From: Rotaria socialis
Lineage: Eukaryota > Rotifera > Eurotatoria > Philodinida > Philodinidae
Length of the DNA stretch: 64,000 nucleotides
Assembly: GCA_905331475.1 (NCBI GenBank)
Contig: CAJNYU010000655.1
Coordinates: forward strand, 39,206-103,205
Direction of reading: 5' to 3'
Shown here: positions 20,215 to 32,904 of the stretch, piece after piece
Numbering within the stretch: the stretch's first letter is position 1
Layout of the letters: every line of letters begins with the position of its first letter
Program-made: the position numbers and the translations under genes
Notes under the pieces: generated by a model
The model's database searches: none
Told to the model about the DNA's origin: nothing
What the model saw: the letters and a program-made list of their open reading frames with translations, nothing else

Positions 20215-21995
20215 TAGAAGTTCTCTTGATATATCGTTGGTGTTGAATCAAAAATAATATGTTGTAATTTTGAGCAAATAGCACTAGCATCATTGTTTGT
20301 GAAATTCTCTGTTACGATCACTAAGTCTTTATATTTAATATGTAATCTATTAAGACGAGGTAGACGCGTATTATAGTCGAAAATAAATTATTTTGCATAA
20401 TTGATACAAGACATAGCGACATTGAGTATCATTAGATGAGAAAACTCAATAATTGAAGATGTTGATTCATGTTTATTTTGTTGCTGTTTTAACTTGGCTT
20501 GTTTATGTTTATTAAATATTGTTAATTTATTTAGTAATGGAAAAGCTTGCGCAATTCGAACAAAGAAATCATCTTCAAATGGACGAACGCAATCTTGTAC
20601 ATAGAGAGAACGAACAGTTCTGAATAAACCGCCATAAAATAGACTAGAATGTATATGCATACAGTGTACAGTATATGGAAGCGAATAAATATGACATTGA
20701 CCTTGATAAAATTCATTATAGTCAGTATAACAGTTAATATTAAATCCTCTTTGAATGAGCGGTCGTTTAATATCATCAAGTGTTGGTAAAAGTTCTTCGT
20801 TCACTCATACATATTCAATGATAATATTGAAGATAAATGTTTATAGATATGACATTCTATTAAGAATATTATTAACCAAATGAGTACCATCAATGAATGA
20901 AGTTTGATCACCTACAATGAGGGATAATGTTAGTTCTTCTAATTGTAACATTTGATGTAATAATGGTAAAATTTGATTATCATATTCATTTGTTCGATGA
21001 AATGAAGTCGATGAGAAATATTTTAGATTAGATACTGTTTTCTAAAAACAAAATTAACATAAATGTTAAGTCATGTTATGTTGAATACTCAAACAAGGAG
21101 GTAGATAAAAGCATTAGATATCGTTACATATTTGAGAACTTATTCAACAATAGATTGTTTAATATTTTACCATCTTTTTTTTATAGTCATTGATGTATCA
21201 TGAATGTGTTCAACCTTGACAATAAACGCATGTGATTGAGTAAGATGTCCATCAAGTAAACAAAGACAATCATCAAAACTTTAGACTCCAATATTCAAAT
21301 GAACAATATTTGATGAATAACATGTTGTTGATGGTAAACTAAGAAAAGGTTTTGATATATACCGGCAAATATCTTGTGAATGAAAATTGAGATAAATCAA
21401 ATTTGTAAATATAATTAAAATGTTGGTGAAAACATTTGTCCATAATTCTTTTAAATGTCCACGTTTGCTGTCATCGTGTATGATCACAGTAAAATGCGAA
21501 AATGGATTTTGAAAGATATGAATAAATGATGACTTGTCTAAATATAGAATATGAGTTAATCGACTTAGATTTATTTATTTTGAAGAGTGAAAAATAATAT
21601 GAGATACCATTGAATATACGAGACGCCATTTCAAATCGAAGATAAAGAAAAGTAAGCTTATGGAATTTAGAATAATCTCCAATACGGAAAACGTGATCTA
21701 TTAATAATGAATCAAGAGTAAGAGATTCAATGTTGTGTTGAATTTGAGGTAATATGTCAAAACAAAATCGATCGGCTATTGATTTATTCCTTGAATCATT
21801 ACTTTCGTTTGATAATATTATTATTAAATCAACAGATTATGTAAAATTTATATCCGGAGCTAATCTATCGAGTTTGCGATTGACATCTATGAGTGCATAT
21901 AATATATCCATGTTATCCAATTTATTGTAAATAACAAGCAATATCTCATCGGATAAACTAAGAATATGAACAGTGGAGTCGTTCAAGTTGAATAT
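20215..21995 (-). pseudogene. F-box protein gene, decayed
   Basis: On the minus strand an F-box begins at about 21990 with STVHILSLSDEILLVIYNKL followed by DNMDILYALIDVNRKLDRL. It is followed by leucine-rich segments typical of bdelloid F-box proteins (FCFDILPQIQHNIESLTLDS near 21750; LEELTLSLIVGDQTSFIDGT near 20920; FLNLT-type segments to 20215). The frame is broken by TAA at 21837-21839, by several further stops and frame changes between 21550 and 20800, and no start codon is present. F-box proteins recruit substrates to SCF ubiquitin ligases through SKP1. This copy is a relic; the longest surviving piece is 20388-20804. Confidence 0.7.
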
Positions 21996-22401
21996 AAATG
22001 ATTAATATTTTGAATATAATCTTCTATATATATATGTTCAACTATTGCCATATCTGACGTCGTCAATGATAGAATTATCATTAACAAACGAGTTTGTTCA
22101 ATGTTTATTTTTCAGTATGCGTTTTATTCGTTAGAAGATATTGGGAGTGGCGAAAAAAGCATGAAATCACAAGTCAAACTGGAACCGGCATTTTAAAATT
22201 TCTTGGAACCAGAATCGAGATCGGAGAACTAAACTATAACTGTTAAATAATTCAATACGACCAATACAATACTTTTATTTTGAAGAACTTTTTTGTTTAG
22301 TTTCTTAATACGAAATTCTTATAATTGAGGGTGCATTTCGATTCTACCGACTCAAGGTATTATATGAATTAAAAGAAAAGCTAAATGATTTGAATTTTCA
22401 C

Positions 22402-22447
22402 GGTGTGAGGGTGAGCGTATGGTTGATGATCCACGCCCTCACCCTCA
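22402..22447. repeat. GGGTGT hairpin, copy 6 (GGGTGAG variant)
   Basis: Left arm GGTGTGAGGGTGAGCGT and right arm CCACGCCCTCACCCTCAAG, loop ATGGTTGATGAT. The outer boundary CCCTCAAG agrees with copies 2 and 12. Confidence 0.75.
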
Positions 22448-22559
22448 AGAGCTGAGAAGCGGTGCTTTCCTGAGAGTATATCTCTGCTTTTGGGGGAATT
22501 GAATTCTTCAGTTATCTTATTCAATGTCGCAGGACAGGTAACATTCATTGGCAGTGCTT

Positions 22560-23250
22560 TCCATCTGATTGGAACAGACGGTGAGACTGATTAAGCAATC
22601 CATTGAGGTGAGTCGTCAGCATGAATCATAGTGACAGGCGGATGGTATAATCTACGCTTTTCAGCCAGTATGATTTTCGAAATGAATTAATGATTATTTC
22701 AGTTGCAGTAGATTATTTTGAACGAAATATTCCCACCAAGAACCATCAAAAATTGAGTCATATACGTCCATACGAAATTGCAAGCTCAATTGCACAAGTA
22801 AAGGTGCCCGCGAGATAGACAATTCGATATTGTTTAATGAAAGATTGCCATCACCAATAGTCAAAGAAACCAAATCGAGAATACGATGTTAGTAATTTCA
22901 TTTTCACTGATTACTGATGCTACAATGTCTCATTAGAAATATTTGTAAATATGGCAAACTACCCAAGATCGTTTGGTATTGCGTATAAGTGCAGATTCAT
23001 AATGTAATACATCGCAGTTTGCAATGAAATGGCCAAGATATTTGTTCAATTCTACAATCAACATCTTTCAAATGTAAACTTCGAACTTTGAATTTTTCGG
23101 TAATGATCAGGAATTCAGATTTTCACATAATTCAACGAACAGTGAGATCAGAGGCTGAGTTTTAATTTGTTGTATTTAATGTTATTGAAAGTCAATATTG
23201 AGTTCGTATCGATTATAAGAAGTGATAGTAGCATACAACCACCTGCATAG
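22560..23250 (-). pseudogene. Relic of an F-box/LRR-like gene
   Basis: On the minus strand a run without stops from about 22890 to 22725 reads ILDLVSLTIGDGNLSLNNIE and continues to FDGSWWEYFVQNNLLQLK before a TAA. A frameshifted continuation (SFRKSYWLKSVDY) follows, and a further piece upstream at about 23100-23000 reads FKVRSLHLKDVDCRIEQISW. The pattern of leucine spacing and the WWEYFV phrase resemble the C-terminal half of another bdelloid F-box/LRR-like family, but this rests on memory of style rather than an alignment. No F-box or start is visible. It may equally be a different gene relic. Confidence 0.35.
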
Positions 23251-23650
23251 ATGCCGCAGTGAAATAAGAATAAATTATGTATCAACACAATCAAAGATGT
23301 GGTAGAGAATCTCTATTGATAGTGAAGTAGACAATGTGTTGCTATGGCTGATGTTATGGTTATGTAATATCACTTGGGAGCACGTGGCCACAGGTGAGTT
23401 TTGCTACTTATTTTTATCGAACACTGCACATAGTTCTTTTTGTAGATAATGGTATTTTGTTACAGCAACTGTTACAGATGCCAAATTTAGGATAGAAGAG
23501 CTTAGTAAGAAAACATTAATAAGATAAAAATCCAAACTTACTCTTATATGTTGAAGAAAAAGTATATATTATGATTTACAGAGCAAGATAAGATAAATTT
23601 CATTATATATCTTACAATGTCTTGTGCGACTTATTATAGGCATTCTCGCA

Positions 23651-25980
23651 ATGTCTTCACCAACAACACTCCTTTATATTTTGTTCTACCACTGTGTCAC
23701 GTTCATAATACTTATCGATGCCCACCCAATTCGACAAGAAACTGTGGAGCAAATGGTGGGTGGTCTTATAAGTCTTGACGCTCTACAATGGTCACAAAGG
23801 AGTCAAATAGAATTACCTGTTTGTGAGCTATGCCATATGGCAGTACCTCTAGTGAGTTGATTTGTACTTTCGATATGACTTTGTCTTGTGAATGTATGTG
23901 TATTGTATAGGCTCGCTTGCTTATCGAAATCGGTGAGATGGATGAATTAGAAACGCTACTCACCGACTTTTGCGTAGACTTCAAACTTTTCGTTAAAGAT
24001 ATTTGTCTCGGTGCTATTCATGAATACAAAGTTAGATGATACTTTTATTTTAGTAATTATTTATTAAAAACTTCACTTCTCATACTCTGATAGCATGTAG
24101 TAGTCGAAGTGCTTACTAAAGCACATCTTACTGACCAACAACTATGTGCAATTACTTTTGGCTGTGAGAAACAATCGGATTTTCCTGTATTCAGCTGGAA
24201 TGTTACATTTCCTGATAAGCCCAAACCACCTCCTCGACCACCACAACCACCTGCAGTGAGTGCCCCTTACAGAAAGAAAATAAAGTATAAATATTTCGAT
24301 CTCGTTTCGCTTCATTCTAGCCCGAATCACCCAAACTAAATGTTCTTCATCTTTCGGATATTCACGTCGATTTTGGCTATAAGCCAGGATCGATCGTAGA
24401 TTGTTCAGCGCCATTGTGCTGTCGAGGGGGCCAGCCTGGTCAGTGTTTTCTCTGTATAGATAGCCATAGAAACTGATTCAATTCTGTAATTTCATAGCTT
24501 CTGGTAATAGAAGTGCTGGGTTTTGGTAAGTTTTTATGATCTAGAAGGAAACGGTTCACATTTATCTAGGGTTTATCATGTAGGGGTGATTATGGCCATT
24601 GTGATCTACCACAATGGACAGCCAAAGCTATATTACAACATATCGCGGATATAGAAAAGGTTACCAAATAAAATTTAGATGAAGTTTTTCTTTGCATCAG
24701 GCAACTTTTCTATGTTTGTCAGATAGATTTTGTGTACTATACCGGTGATCTGCCACCACACGATGTGTGGAATCAGTCTCGGGAAGATCAAATCTATTCA
24801 ATCAATACTATCAATCAGTGGTTAGTCGATCTTTTCCCTAATAAGATATTCTACTCGGCTGTTGGCAACCATGAAGCAGGTATAATTTCTGATTCTTTCT
24901 CTTATTGACATTCCAATCCTTTCTTCTATGCTAAAAAGCACCTTGTAATCTCTACCCAACACCGAGCATTCGATCGGATAATATCTCATGGTTATATGAG
25001 GTATTGGCGGACAGTTGGATAAAACTAGGCTTACCGAATGATACACGTGACAGTATTCTACGTGGAGCTTTCTACACGACAATCATACGCTCTGGTTTTC
25101 GATTGATATCACTCAATATGAACTATTGTCCAAAGGAAAACTATTGGTTATATATTAATTCGACTGATCCACTTGGCCAACTCCAATGGGTGAGTTTTTT
25201 TGGGGCAAATACGAAACTCTTTGAAAACAAAATTCTAGCTGATTCAATGGTTACAATATGCTGAAGATCAAGGAGAAAAAGTACATTTGATTGGGCATCA
25301 TCCACCACAAGATTGTTTGACCGCATTTAGTTGGAATTTTCACAAAATTATCAATCGGTAAAATGTTTAAAATTACTCGTTATTCTCTTATCAGGAGAAA
25401 CCTTTTCCTACTGCGTTAGATACGAAAATACAATCGCCGGACAGTTCTATGGTCATAGACACAACGATGAATTCGCTGTAGTTTACGATGAAGTCGATAC
25501 AAAACGTCCTGTCTCAATGGTACGACATACATCCTTTTGATAATATTACACTCAAATCGATTATAGATGTACATAGGACCATCACTTACAACCGAATCAT
25601 TCTTAAATCCAGGCTATCGTATATTTTCAATGGATGGTGACTATCCAGGTAGTTCATATTGGGTACTCGATCATCGCACAGTGATTATGAATTTAACTGC
25701 AGCAAATATGTATAATACAACCATTTTTGTTGATGAATATAACGCTCGAGATTCATATCAAATGAAGAATTTGTTTCCCGAAGATTGGGGTGATCTGATT
25801 GAAAGAATGCAAACTGACATAGATGGTCCACTCATGAGTTTGGCATACACACATTATACAAAGTCATATCAAAATGGAACTCAATGCGATCATAATTGCC
25901 GTCAAGGATTGTTGTGCGGTTTTAAAACTTCACGATCTGAAGATCTTCATGCATGTGATTCAATTTTATCTGGTCGTTAG
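23651..25980 (+). CDS. SMPD1-like: Acid sphingomyelinase-like phosphodiesterase, 11 exons, 581 aa
   Basis: Proposed exons are 23651-23851, 23911-24030, 24094-24255, 24321-24438, 24498-24525, 24584-24659, 24723-24879, 24939-25189, 25239-25357, 25420-25519 and 25567-25980; every junction is GT..AG and in phase. The start gives a hydrophobic N-terminus (signal peptide), followed by a saposin-B domain with its cysteines (CELCHMAVPL, DFCVDFKLFVKDIC, LCAITFGC), a proline-rich linker (KPPPRPPQPPA) and a calcineurin-like metallophosphatase. The metal motifs are SDIHVDFGY, YYTGDLPPHDVW, GNHEA, IGHHPP and GHRHND. Length and domain order match secreted or lysosomal acid sphingomyelinases, which hydrolyse sphingomyelin to ceramide and phosphocholine using zinc. 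Several N-x-S/T sites (NMTA-like, NSTD, NTTI) suit a secretory-pathway protein. An upstream GTG-initiated extension is not needed. The gene appears intact. Confidence 0.92.
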
Positions 25981-25984
25981 ATAC

Positions 25985-27228
25985 TCTTCTATTGACTGAT
26001 GCTATCCGCTAAGGATAAAACGACTGCGAATGATATTTTCTACCAGAATAATCGATATTATGATTAGAAAAAGAGTTTTGAACTTGTTTGAATAGCATAA
26101 TCCTATAGGCAGATTATAGTCCGATTTTTAATGTCATTAACTTGGTGTGAAGTATGTATAAAAGGAGTAAATACCATTGATGAGGCTTGTTACTTTTTGA
26201 TAAACCGTTGAACGAGCCCTAGTATATTTTGATGAATGCTAAAATGTAATGTCCATCTACTTAGTTAGCAACCTTTCGATTAAGTTCCAATTTACAATAA
26301 CGACTGACGACAAATCAAGAACATGTAACATAATTAAAGAAACTGGCATTGATTCAACACATTTGCTTTTCACAGGATCGCTTTCGCTACTATTAGAACA
26401 TATAATTTTGAATTAGTAGTGTGTATTCATGCAGTGATATTTGAACTTCAAATTCCGACTCATAGATGAGCAACTGACCGAGAATTCAAAGAAGAATGTT
26501 CTGAAGAGATGCGGACATCTTGCAACAACATGAAAATATAAACAAGCAGTTCGATTACTCAGTTCAAATACTTCATCTGCCAGTTTAATCCACAAATCAA
26601 ATAGGTGAGCCCTAGAGAATGAAATAAAACTTATTGTCCTGATCTATATGACAAGACATTTTAAAAGAGATATATTTAATTCTTCATAAATACTTTCTTT
26701 TTATTTCTTTTCGCAATTTATACGAGCAAAGGTATTGAATAATAAAATGGATTCTGTTTTACTATTTTAAGGCGTGCCCGCATGTTTCTCTAAAGAACTT
26801 AGAAGCCATTTAGATTGTTCATGTTATACTCTTGCATCAATCAGACATTAAGAATTTGATCACACGGGTGTGTCATGAACTAATTGCATTAGGTATTCAT
26901 GTCTCGATGAATGAGTATACTTTAGAAAAGTGAGTAAAGTAGTTTTGTGAATTGAAATAGAATAAACTGATCTCTTTTTCATGAAATATAATTACATCAA
27001 TCATATAGAAAGACATGTGACATTACAAATGCATCGATTGCCTGTTGCTTTCTAACCCCACAATATGAGATTTGAGATGCCTGTCGACAACAATTAGAAC
27101 ACGTTAACCAAGTAAATATAGAAATTATTTGTTGTCTAGTCACTCCAAATTGGTCTCCGACTAGTGTCTGGCTTAGGTCTATCATCAGTGGAATTTGTTG
27201 CGCCGATTATTGAAGTACAGATATTATT
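25985..27228. other. Intergenic, no gene supported
   Basis: AT-rich DNA downstream of the sphingomyelinase. Minus-strand frames at 26413-26595 (FELSNRTACLYFHVVARCPH) and 26997-27185 have protein-like stretches but no splice model that I could close, so they are left uncalled. Confidence 0.4.
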
Positions 27229-27231
27229 CGA

Positions 27232-27968
27232 ATGGATCGTTCCATTAACAAATTATCTCAAAGGATTGTTGGCACTTCTCCGGTTTCCAACACGATGAAA
27301 CTTATCATGGCCATCAATTTTGTTATTCCTCCCATTCAACAAGGTATAATTTATTGTCGAATATTTATTTGAAGACTCTTGTTTTTTTATGAAAAATGAG
27401 CATTGAGATTGACACACATAGAAAGAGAGAGAGAGATTATGATTCTTTACAACTGCAGTGATTCGATCATCATAGTGAAAAATTTCGCCTTTTGTTCATA
27501 GCTAGAAAGGTAAAAATTGTGGTTGACTTACCTTCAAAATAAAATTGTACCAAAGGATGATCGGCTTGAACTACGTCTTATCACTGATAGTTTGGGTACT
27601 TATTCTTGCAAATGGTTTTTCAATGAAGACAATATTATGCTGAACAATTCGACAGCTGATTTGAGTATTGAAGAGTATGACAAAGAATTACAATTCAATA
27701 GTATTCATGAAGAAAAATGTGTCAATCATGGACAAACTCATGTGGTTTCTGAACCAGTAGTCACACGGTACGTTTTGGTTTTATTATAAGAAGACACTAA
27801 AAATTGGATTGGGTCTTTGCATAAATATAATATTTGGCCATCTATTTAGAACTTGGTCACATAAGAACACAAACTATTCAATTGATCGAAGCCTAGACGC
27901 GATGAGCTTCGAAAGTGACAAACGTGGTGATACTTCTACTATGAGACTATGTGAAATAGGAATGTGAT
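27232..27968 (+). CDS. Uncertain gene or gene fragment
   Basis: An open block at about 27514-27770 (LQNKIVPKDDRLELRLITDS, then SCKWFFNEDNIMLNN, ending EPVVT) joins in phase through a GT..AG intron (27771-27850) to a short exon ending CEIGM and TGA at 27968. A possible first exon (ATG 27232, MDRSINKLSQRIVGTS) ends with a GT donor at 27344, but no acceptor joins it to the next exon in frame because of TAA at 27511. I recognise no family. It may be a broken gene or a fragment whose true 5' exon is elsewhere. Confidence 0.3.
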
Positions 27969-28264
27969 GGTAAATTGCTGTTTTTAGGAAATTTATATCA
28001 TAGAAACCTCATGCAGTACAATAAGAATACATACATAGAATCAAATTAAAATCAATTCTATGATTGAATTAGATCCAACCGAATGTACAGGCATTCTCAT
28101 ATTTTGTGTATCACTTTCACATATAAGTTTACTCAAAAATATTCAGAATTAATATCTATTTCACATTGTGATACATAAAAGATTAGTAGCATGACACAAA
28201 TAACAAGAATGATGATTGAAACGAAAGGCATAATCACACACTTCGAGACCTATTTGTGAGCAGA

Positions 28265-28316
28265 GTGTGGGGTGGGTGGTGAGTAAGTGTCCATAAACAG
28301 GAGACACTCACATCCA
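28265..28316. repeat. GGGTGT hairpin, copy 7 (degraded)
   Basis: Left arm GTGTGGGGTGGGTGGTGAG and right arm GACACTCACATCC around a ~20-bp loop. The pairing is poor, so membership of the family is less sure. It lies just 3' of the mariner fragment. Confidence 0.5.
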
Positions 28317-28337
28317 GACAGACCCAGGTCCCATCAT

Positions 28338-28622
28338 CTAAACAGCACCGTAACTGAGACCAGTATGCTTCTGCAATTCTGCGCTTGTAACATGAGGATC
28401 ATCCCTAACAATACCCCAAATTTCTTCGATATTTTCGAGTGTACTCTCAGTTACAGGTCTTTCAGAGCGTTCTTGATCTTCGAATTCTTCTCAACCTTCA
28501 CGAAACCATACAGCCCATCTTATAGCTATTCGATGAAAAGGGGCTTCATCACCAAAAACAGTACGTAGCTCGTCGTAAATAGTTTTTACTTCAATGTAGA
28601 AACGAAAACTTTCTTTATCCAT
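28338..28622 (-). pseudogene. Mariner-type transposase, N-terminal fragment
   Basis: From ATG (28620-28622) the minus strand reads MDKESFRFYIEVKTIYDELR, then FGDEAPFHRIAIRWAVWFRE, a TGA, then EEFEDQERSERPVTESTLEN and DDPHVTSAELQKHTGLSYG, ending in TAG at 28338-28340. This is the paired helix-turn-helix DNA-binding region of a mariner-family transposase (the SETMAR/Mos1-like layout with RP-x-T/E linker). The catalytic DDD part is absent. It is a truncated relic with at least one internal stop. Confidence 0.75.
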
Positions 28623-28639
28623 CGAAAACAAAAATGAAT

Positions 28640-29180
28640 GATGTTACAGTTCGACTTAACTGTACTTCGCTCTCTTTCGATAGAGTAGAATAGTATACGG
28701 CACATGTACATAAATGAGCCATGAATCTCGGTATGCATATAATAAACGATAGAGTTTGAGAAGAGGCAAGAAAAAAAGAAGAAAAACAAAGAGAAGATCA
28801 AAAACGGATGCATATTGGAAACAATATAACTGTCGGTAACCGAGACACTTGTCCAGCGAATCAGTTTTATGAGCATTTTATCGTTATGAATGGTAACTGC
28901 AGTAAGATCAAATGGTATAGAAAGAAAGAGCATTACTAAAATCTCGTTGCCACTACTTTTTGGATGCCCCTAAGTAAATCCCAGAAAAACAAATTTCTTT
29001 AACCACTGCAAAGGATTGCCATGATTTATTCTTTCGAAGCATCTTTTGAGAAAATTTGTTGATTGACGGATTATTAAAACGATGTTTCAATATACTGACA
29101 TCCTCACCCACGCCCTCATCCAAAGCTTTTCATTTGTGTGCAATACATTCTCGATAAAACATATGGGTCTATAATTGGTA
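28640..29180. other. Intergenic; one G/C arm of a hairpin repeat at 29104
   Basis: AT-rich. At 29104-29122 it contains CACCCACGCCCTCATCC, which looks like a lone right arm of the GGGTGT hairpin family. No gene supported. Confidence 0.4.
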
Positions 29181-29186
29181 TGTAGT

Positions 29187-30654
29187 TCAAGAGCGTTTGA
29201 AAAGGACAAACTTTTCCAGTTCGGATTCATATTGAGTTACCTTAATGCCTTGAGGTCGATCAGTGCCGAACATCTTATTCAGCTTGTCGTATGCTGACCC
29301 TTCATGACCCGTAAATATTAAGCAGGACTGACGAAAACCCAGTTTGCGCACTTCCAATAGTAGTCGGGCACCCGCCGTACTAGGATCGTTCTCATTTGTC
29401 CGCTTCATATCAGTCACAATACGAAATGACTCCTTTTCCTTCATACGCTGTCCAAACTCGGAACGAAGAAACGATAGTGCTGAATCTGTGTTTGATTTTG
29501 GAATGAAATGAACATTAACACGAGCTCCTTGAGTGGTTGCCCTTTCCATGAGTCGTTTATTTCCCCAATCTTCATCAAAAATATTGTCGTCAACCCACAA
29601 GATAACGTATTTACTTAAACCCAACTCAATCTGCAAGATCAAAATGTGTATTTTTAACTAGTTAACTGTATGTAAACGTATGGCCTACCTGTCGCAGAAA
29701 TATTTGCCTTTGAGGTTTGCTCTCTATTACTTGGCATACAAGAAAACATGAATGTGGAAGAAAAAGAACCTCATCTTCTTGGTCACCACAATTGGAAAAG
29801 TATTGTATAGCTCGACCAGTGAGCGAGGCTATTTTGAAAATTGTATTTCGTTCCTTAAAATGGATCATATCCTGCCCACCTTTGTCTGCGCTACTGAACT
29901 GGAGCCAAGTCAGGATTTCGCCAGGTTTATAATCTTTCTGGTCATCTTCGTCCAGGTCGACGTATCGCGTCACAACACCCCAGTAGAAGTCAATATGAGA
30001 GAGTCCTTTAATTAGGTAATGCATAAGCATCACCGCATGACTATTGAGCTTTTCATCATCTGTATACATTTCAGCTACCTTTCTTTCCATTCGAACAACG
30101 TAGTTTGCTGATGTGCTCACCAGCGCACTGTATCCACCCGAATAAAATGCGATGGCCATAGCGTAGGATCTTGCATTCTCTTCTGAAATTCCTCGTTCTA
30201 CGAAATACCCGTATGTTTGGTTACTCTTTTGATAATGCACATCGCTATTTTCATCCAATTTTTGACAGGCTTTCCGAAGATTTTCAAACGATAGAGGTGC
30301 ACCATCCTTTAACTTTTTTTCTAATAGTGGTCCAAAGTCATCTTCAATAATAGCATACTCGTCACGTTTCTCACGCAATGACGCCTCATTCTCATAGAGT
30401 AGCGCCTGTTCAAGGTATTGTTCAACAATTTCATTGTTATATGATTTGAAATGCTTAAGTTCCTCAAAATTAGATATTTGACCGATAGGTTGCACGTACA
30501 TTCGCTGCCGTAACTTCTTTTTCTTGTCTCCAAAACTATCCATCGCTAATTGTGCGTGTTTGAGTACGTCATTGTTATCGTATCGACTCAACAATCGTTT
30601 TTGATTTTCTTCTGAGATTGTGTTGCTCGATTTTTTGAGCTTGCTAGACGCCAT
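29187..30654 (-). CDS. ADP-ribosyltransferase (ART) joined to a receiver-like domain, 469 aa
   Basis: Two exons, 30654-29689 (322 codons) and 29630-29187 (147 codons plus stop), are joined by a 58-bp GT..AG intron in phase 0. Residues about 140-320 resemble arginine-type NAD-dependent ADP-ribosyltransferases (R-S-E class): R230 in GVVTRYVDL, the S-x-S-like FSSAD (253-257), and E293-D-E295 in QEDEVLFLP. These enzymes move ADP-ribose from NAD+ onto proteins. Residues 323-469 resemble a CheY-type receiver: ILWVDDN (D336, D337), FRIVTDMKR (D396), LIFTG (T429) and GIKV (K452), and look closest to bacterial stand-alone or effector-associated receiver-like proteins. The intron falls exactly at the domain border. 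There is no signal peptide. The bacterial look of the second domain suggests horizontal acquisition and fusion. An alternative is that the receiver-like fold has lost phosphorylation and acts as a protein-binding module. Confidence 0.8.
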
Positions 30655-30659
30655 AAGTT

Positions 30660-32900
30660 CAATAGTTTCGTCAGAACAATGCTTATTTATAATCTAGATG
30701 ATTAAAAGTTCCCGTTTAATGTTCCATATGAAAATTAGAAGCGCTAAAACTAAGTATTATACTCGTTAGAACAATGCTTTTTCGAGGAGTCACCACTAGT
30801 AGTATAAATACTGATTACGAAGAGACTGTTACCCAAATACAAATGGGCACGAAGAAGTATCATGCATGCTATACAATTGCCCCTCTTTATGAGCTTATAA
30901 ACATGTGGTTTCTCGGATACTCTTTCTTTTGTATCGACTACCAAAGTTGATTTCGAACTTGATCACCTCGACAGTATAAAAAGCTCTGCGAAATGTCGAT
31001 CTAGATCACTTTAAAATCAGCAAATTGATGTTAAAGGATTCCTTGGAACTCTTGCAAAAGTCATCGGATTTTGAAGTATTTCCAATATTTGTACCCTGTG
31101 TTTTCATAAGTGTTGTGTATGGTAAGGACTAATTGAACATCAATTATTTTGAAATGAATGCACCGTTAAAAAATGTTCGACAAATATTTTTAACATTAGT
31201 TGAAAAGCAGTCCAATTGTTCTTCTCTGCGTAAAGGGCGCGGAGCAATAAAGATATGACATATTATTTATTTGTCTTCGAGTTTGAGCGATTCAGCACTA
31301 TAGTGGGAACTCTTGAAAATGATTGGCAAAAAATTGCTGGTTGTATTTTCGTAAGAGAGCGTGCTTAGTTATTGCGAAAGTTACGTTCGTCCTGAGGAAA
31401 AAAAGAGAATCACTCTTTATTTCATGTGGAAAATCCTATCCACTGTTTTCGTAATTATATGGTCTTTGAAACTGCTTTACAAGCTCGGGCTCAGTATATC
31501 TCATCAGTTCTTCTAACATGAATTCATACTACACGGACTACCAATGTCTGGCAAGTTATCATGAACTAATATATTTTATAAGCTTAAAACTTTCTACTTT
31601 CGAAGAAAACACTGTTTCCTATTGCTTGCTTTGTTTCGAAAAAAGGTGCATACTGGTATTTTTTGATAAAAAACAAGGGGGAAATCGCGTACTTGAAGTA
31701 CAAAAGTAAATGAAAGTGGAAAAGTAGCTACCAGTACACTAAAACTATCACAATGCAGTTTCAAGTATCATTAAAGTATAATCTAGCTCCTTTAAACTAC
31801 CATCAAGTATCTTAAAAAGTACGACCAAGTACTTTGAAATAGGGGTGTGCAGCTCACGCTCATGAGCGAGAGCGTTTGTATGCCATCGAATGCATAATTG
31901 ATTCTGATCATTTTTATCTGGTCTATTCCTCGAAAAGCTGCATTCACACTTTTCGTGCCTGTGGTACCTCTCAGGTATCCTGAGTACAATTTTTTTTTGT
32001 TGATCAGCTGAAATCATAAAAGCTTGAAGATTTAGTGGTGCCGATATTATCATCAGACCTCTAAAACTACATTCATTCTTGAAATATTTCTAATCACTCT
32101 TTGAACTCATTCGTCATTATTTTGGCTCTTCTAATATTCTAATTCGCTCAAATTCAATGGGCAACGCATTTTCGAATTCATAATTTTGCGCTCTATACGA
32201 ATCTGAACTTTTTACAATCCTACACTATAGTATTTGGAACCAAAATAGTGATTTCTAAGCAAAATTTCATATTTTCTTTAGCAAATAGAATTTACTCCCT
32301 ATGATGGTTTATGAAGTCACTATTACTGCAACGTGAAATTCGGACCATAAGTTTAATTTTCAAGCTCTATCGATTGGTAACATTAAAAATAATTAAAATG
32401 ACGTGAAATAGGTCAAGGATTCGAACTTCTAGTGAAAGAAGCCATTTTTTTACTAGATTTATCTCTGTATGTTTGATTTTTAGCGTGAAATGATGATGGG
32501 CTGTTCAGAAAGAAAACTGTAGGTTTTGAGCGGCCTTGTTATGTCTCAATTAGTTGATGATGCTAGTTTTACATAAATCAGAGTGAATATGGAAGGAAGT
32601 GGATGACATCCACAACTGTTATCACGTCTGATAAAACGGAATAGTAAGTCAGACCTGCGGCTTGTAAAGGGTGCTCGGCTTGTTGCCAGCATTAGTGGAG
32701 GCGCAATCTTCTTGTTATTGACAAAAGTATGTCTTATGTTCTGATGTATTGTAGTGGAAATATAGAAGATGTAGGGGTAGGAAGATGTGGATTGTCGCAT
32801 GCTTTCGGGTTTATACCTTGTTGTCAATTAGGAGCGAATAGAAGTAATTTATGAATTTGGAGAAATTCGACGAAGGAGGTTTAAAACTGAAGCTCAGTCG
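30660..32900. other. Intergenic, no gene seen
   Basis: AT-rich with irregular AAGTATCTTAAAGTAC-type repeats at about 31745-31835. Minus-strand frames at 31748-32053 and 32546-32827 resemble nothing known. No RNA gene found; a TTCGAATCC-like motif at about 32412 on the minus strand does not fold as a tRNA. Confidence 0.4.
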
Positions 32901-32904
32901 TATA

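Noticed and set aside
23617..23650. Earlier starts for the sphingomyelinase (ATG 23617 or GTG 23624)
   Set aside because: The ATG is out of frame, and the GTG is a non-standard start; ATG 23651 gives a proper signal peptide.
28586..28933. 115-aa minus-strand frame overlapping the mariner fragment start
   Set aside because: Low-complexity hydrophobic peptide in a different frame from the recognisable transposase.
32395..32470. tRNA gene on the minus strand (AGTTCGAATCC B-box-like motif)
   Set aside because: The flanking bases do not form a T-arm or acceptor stem.
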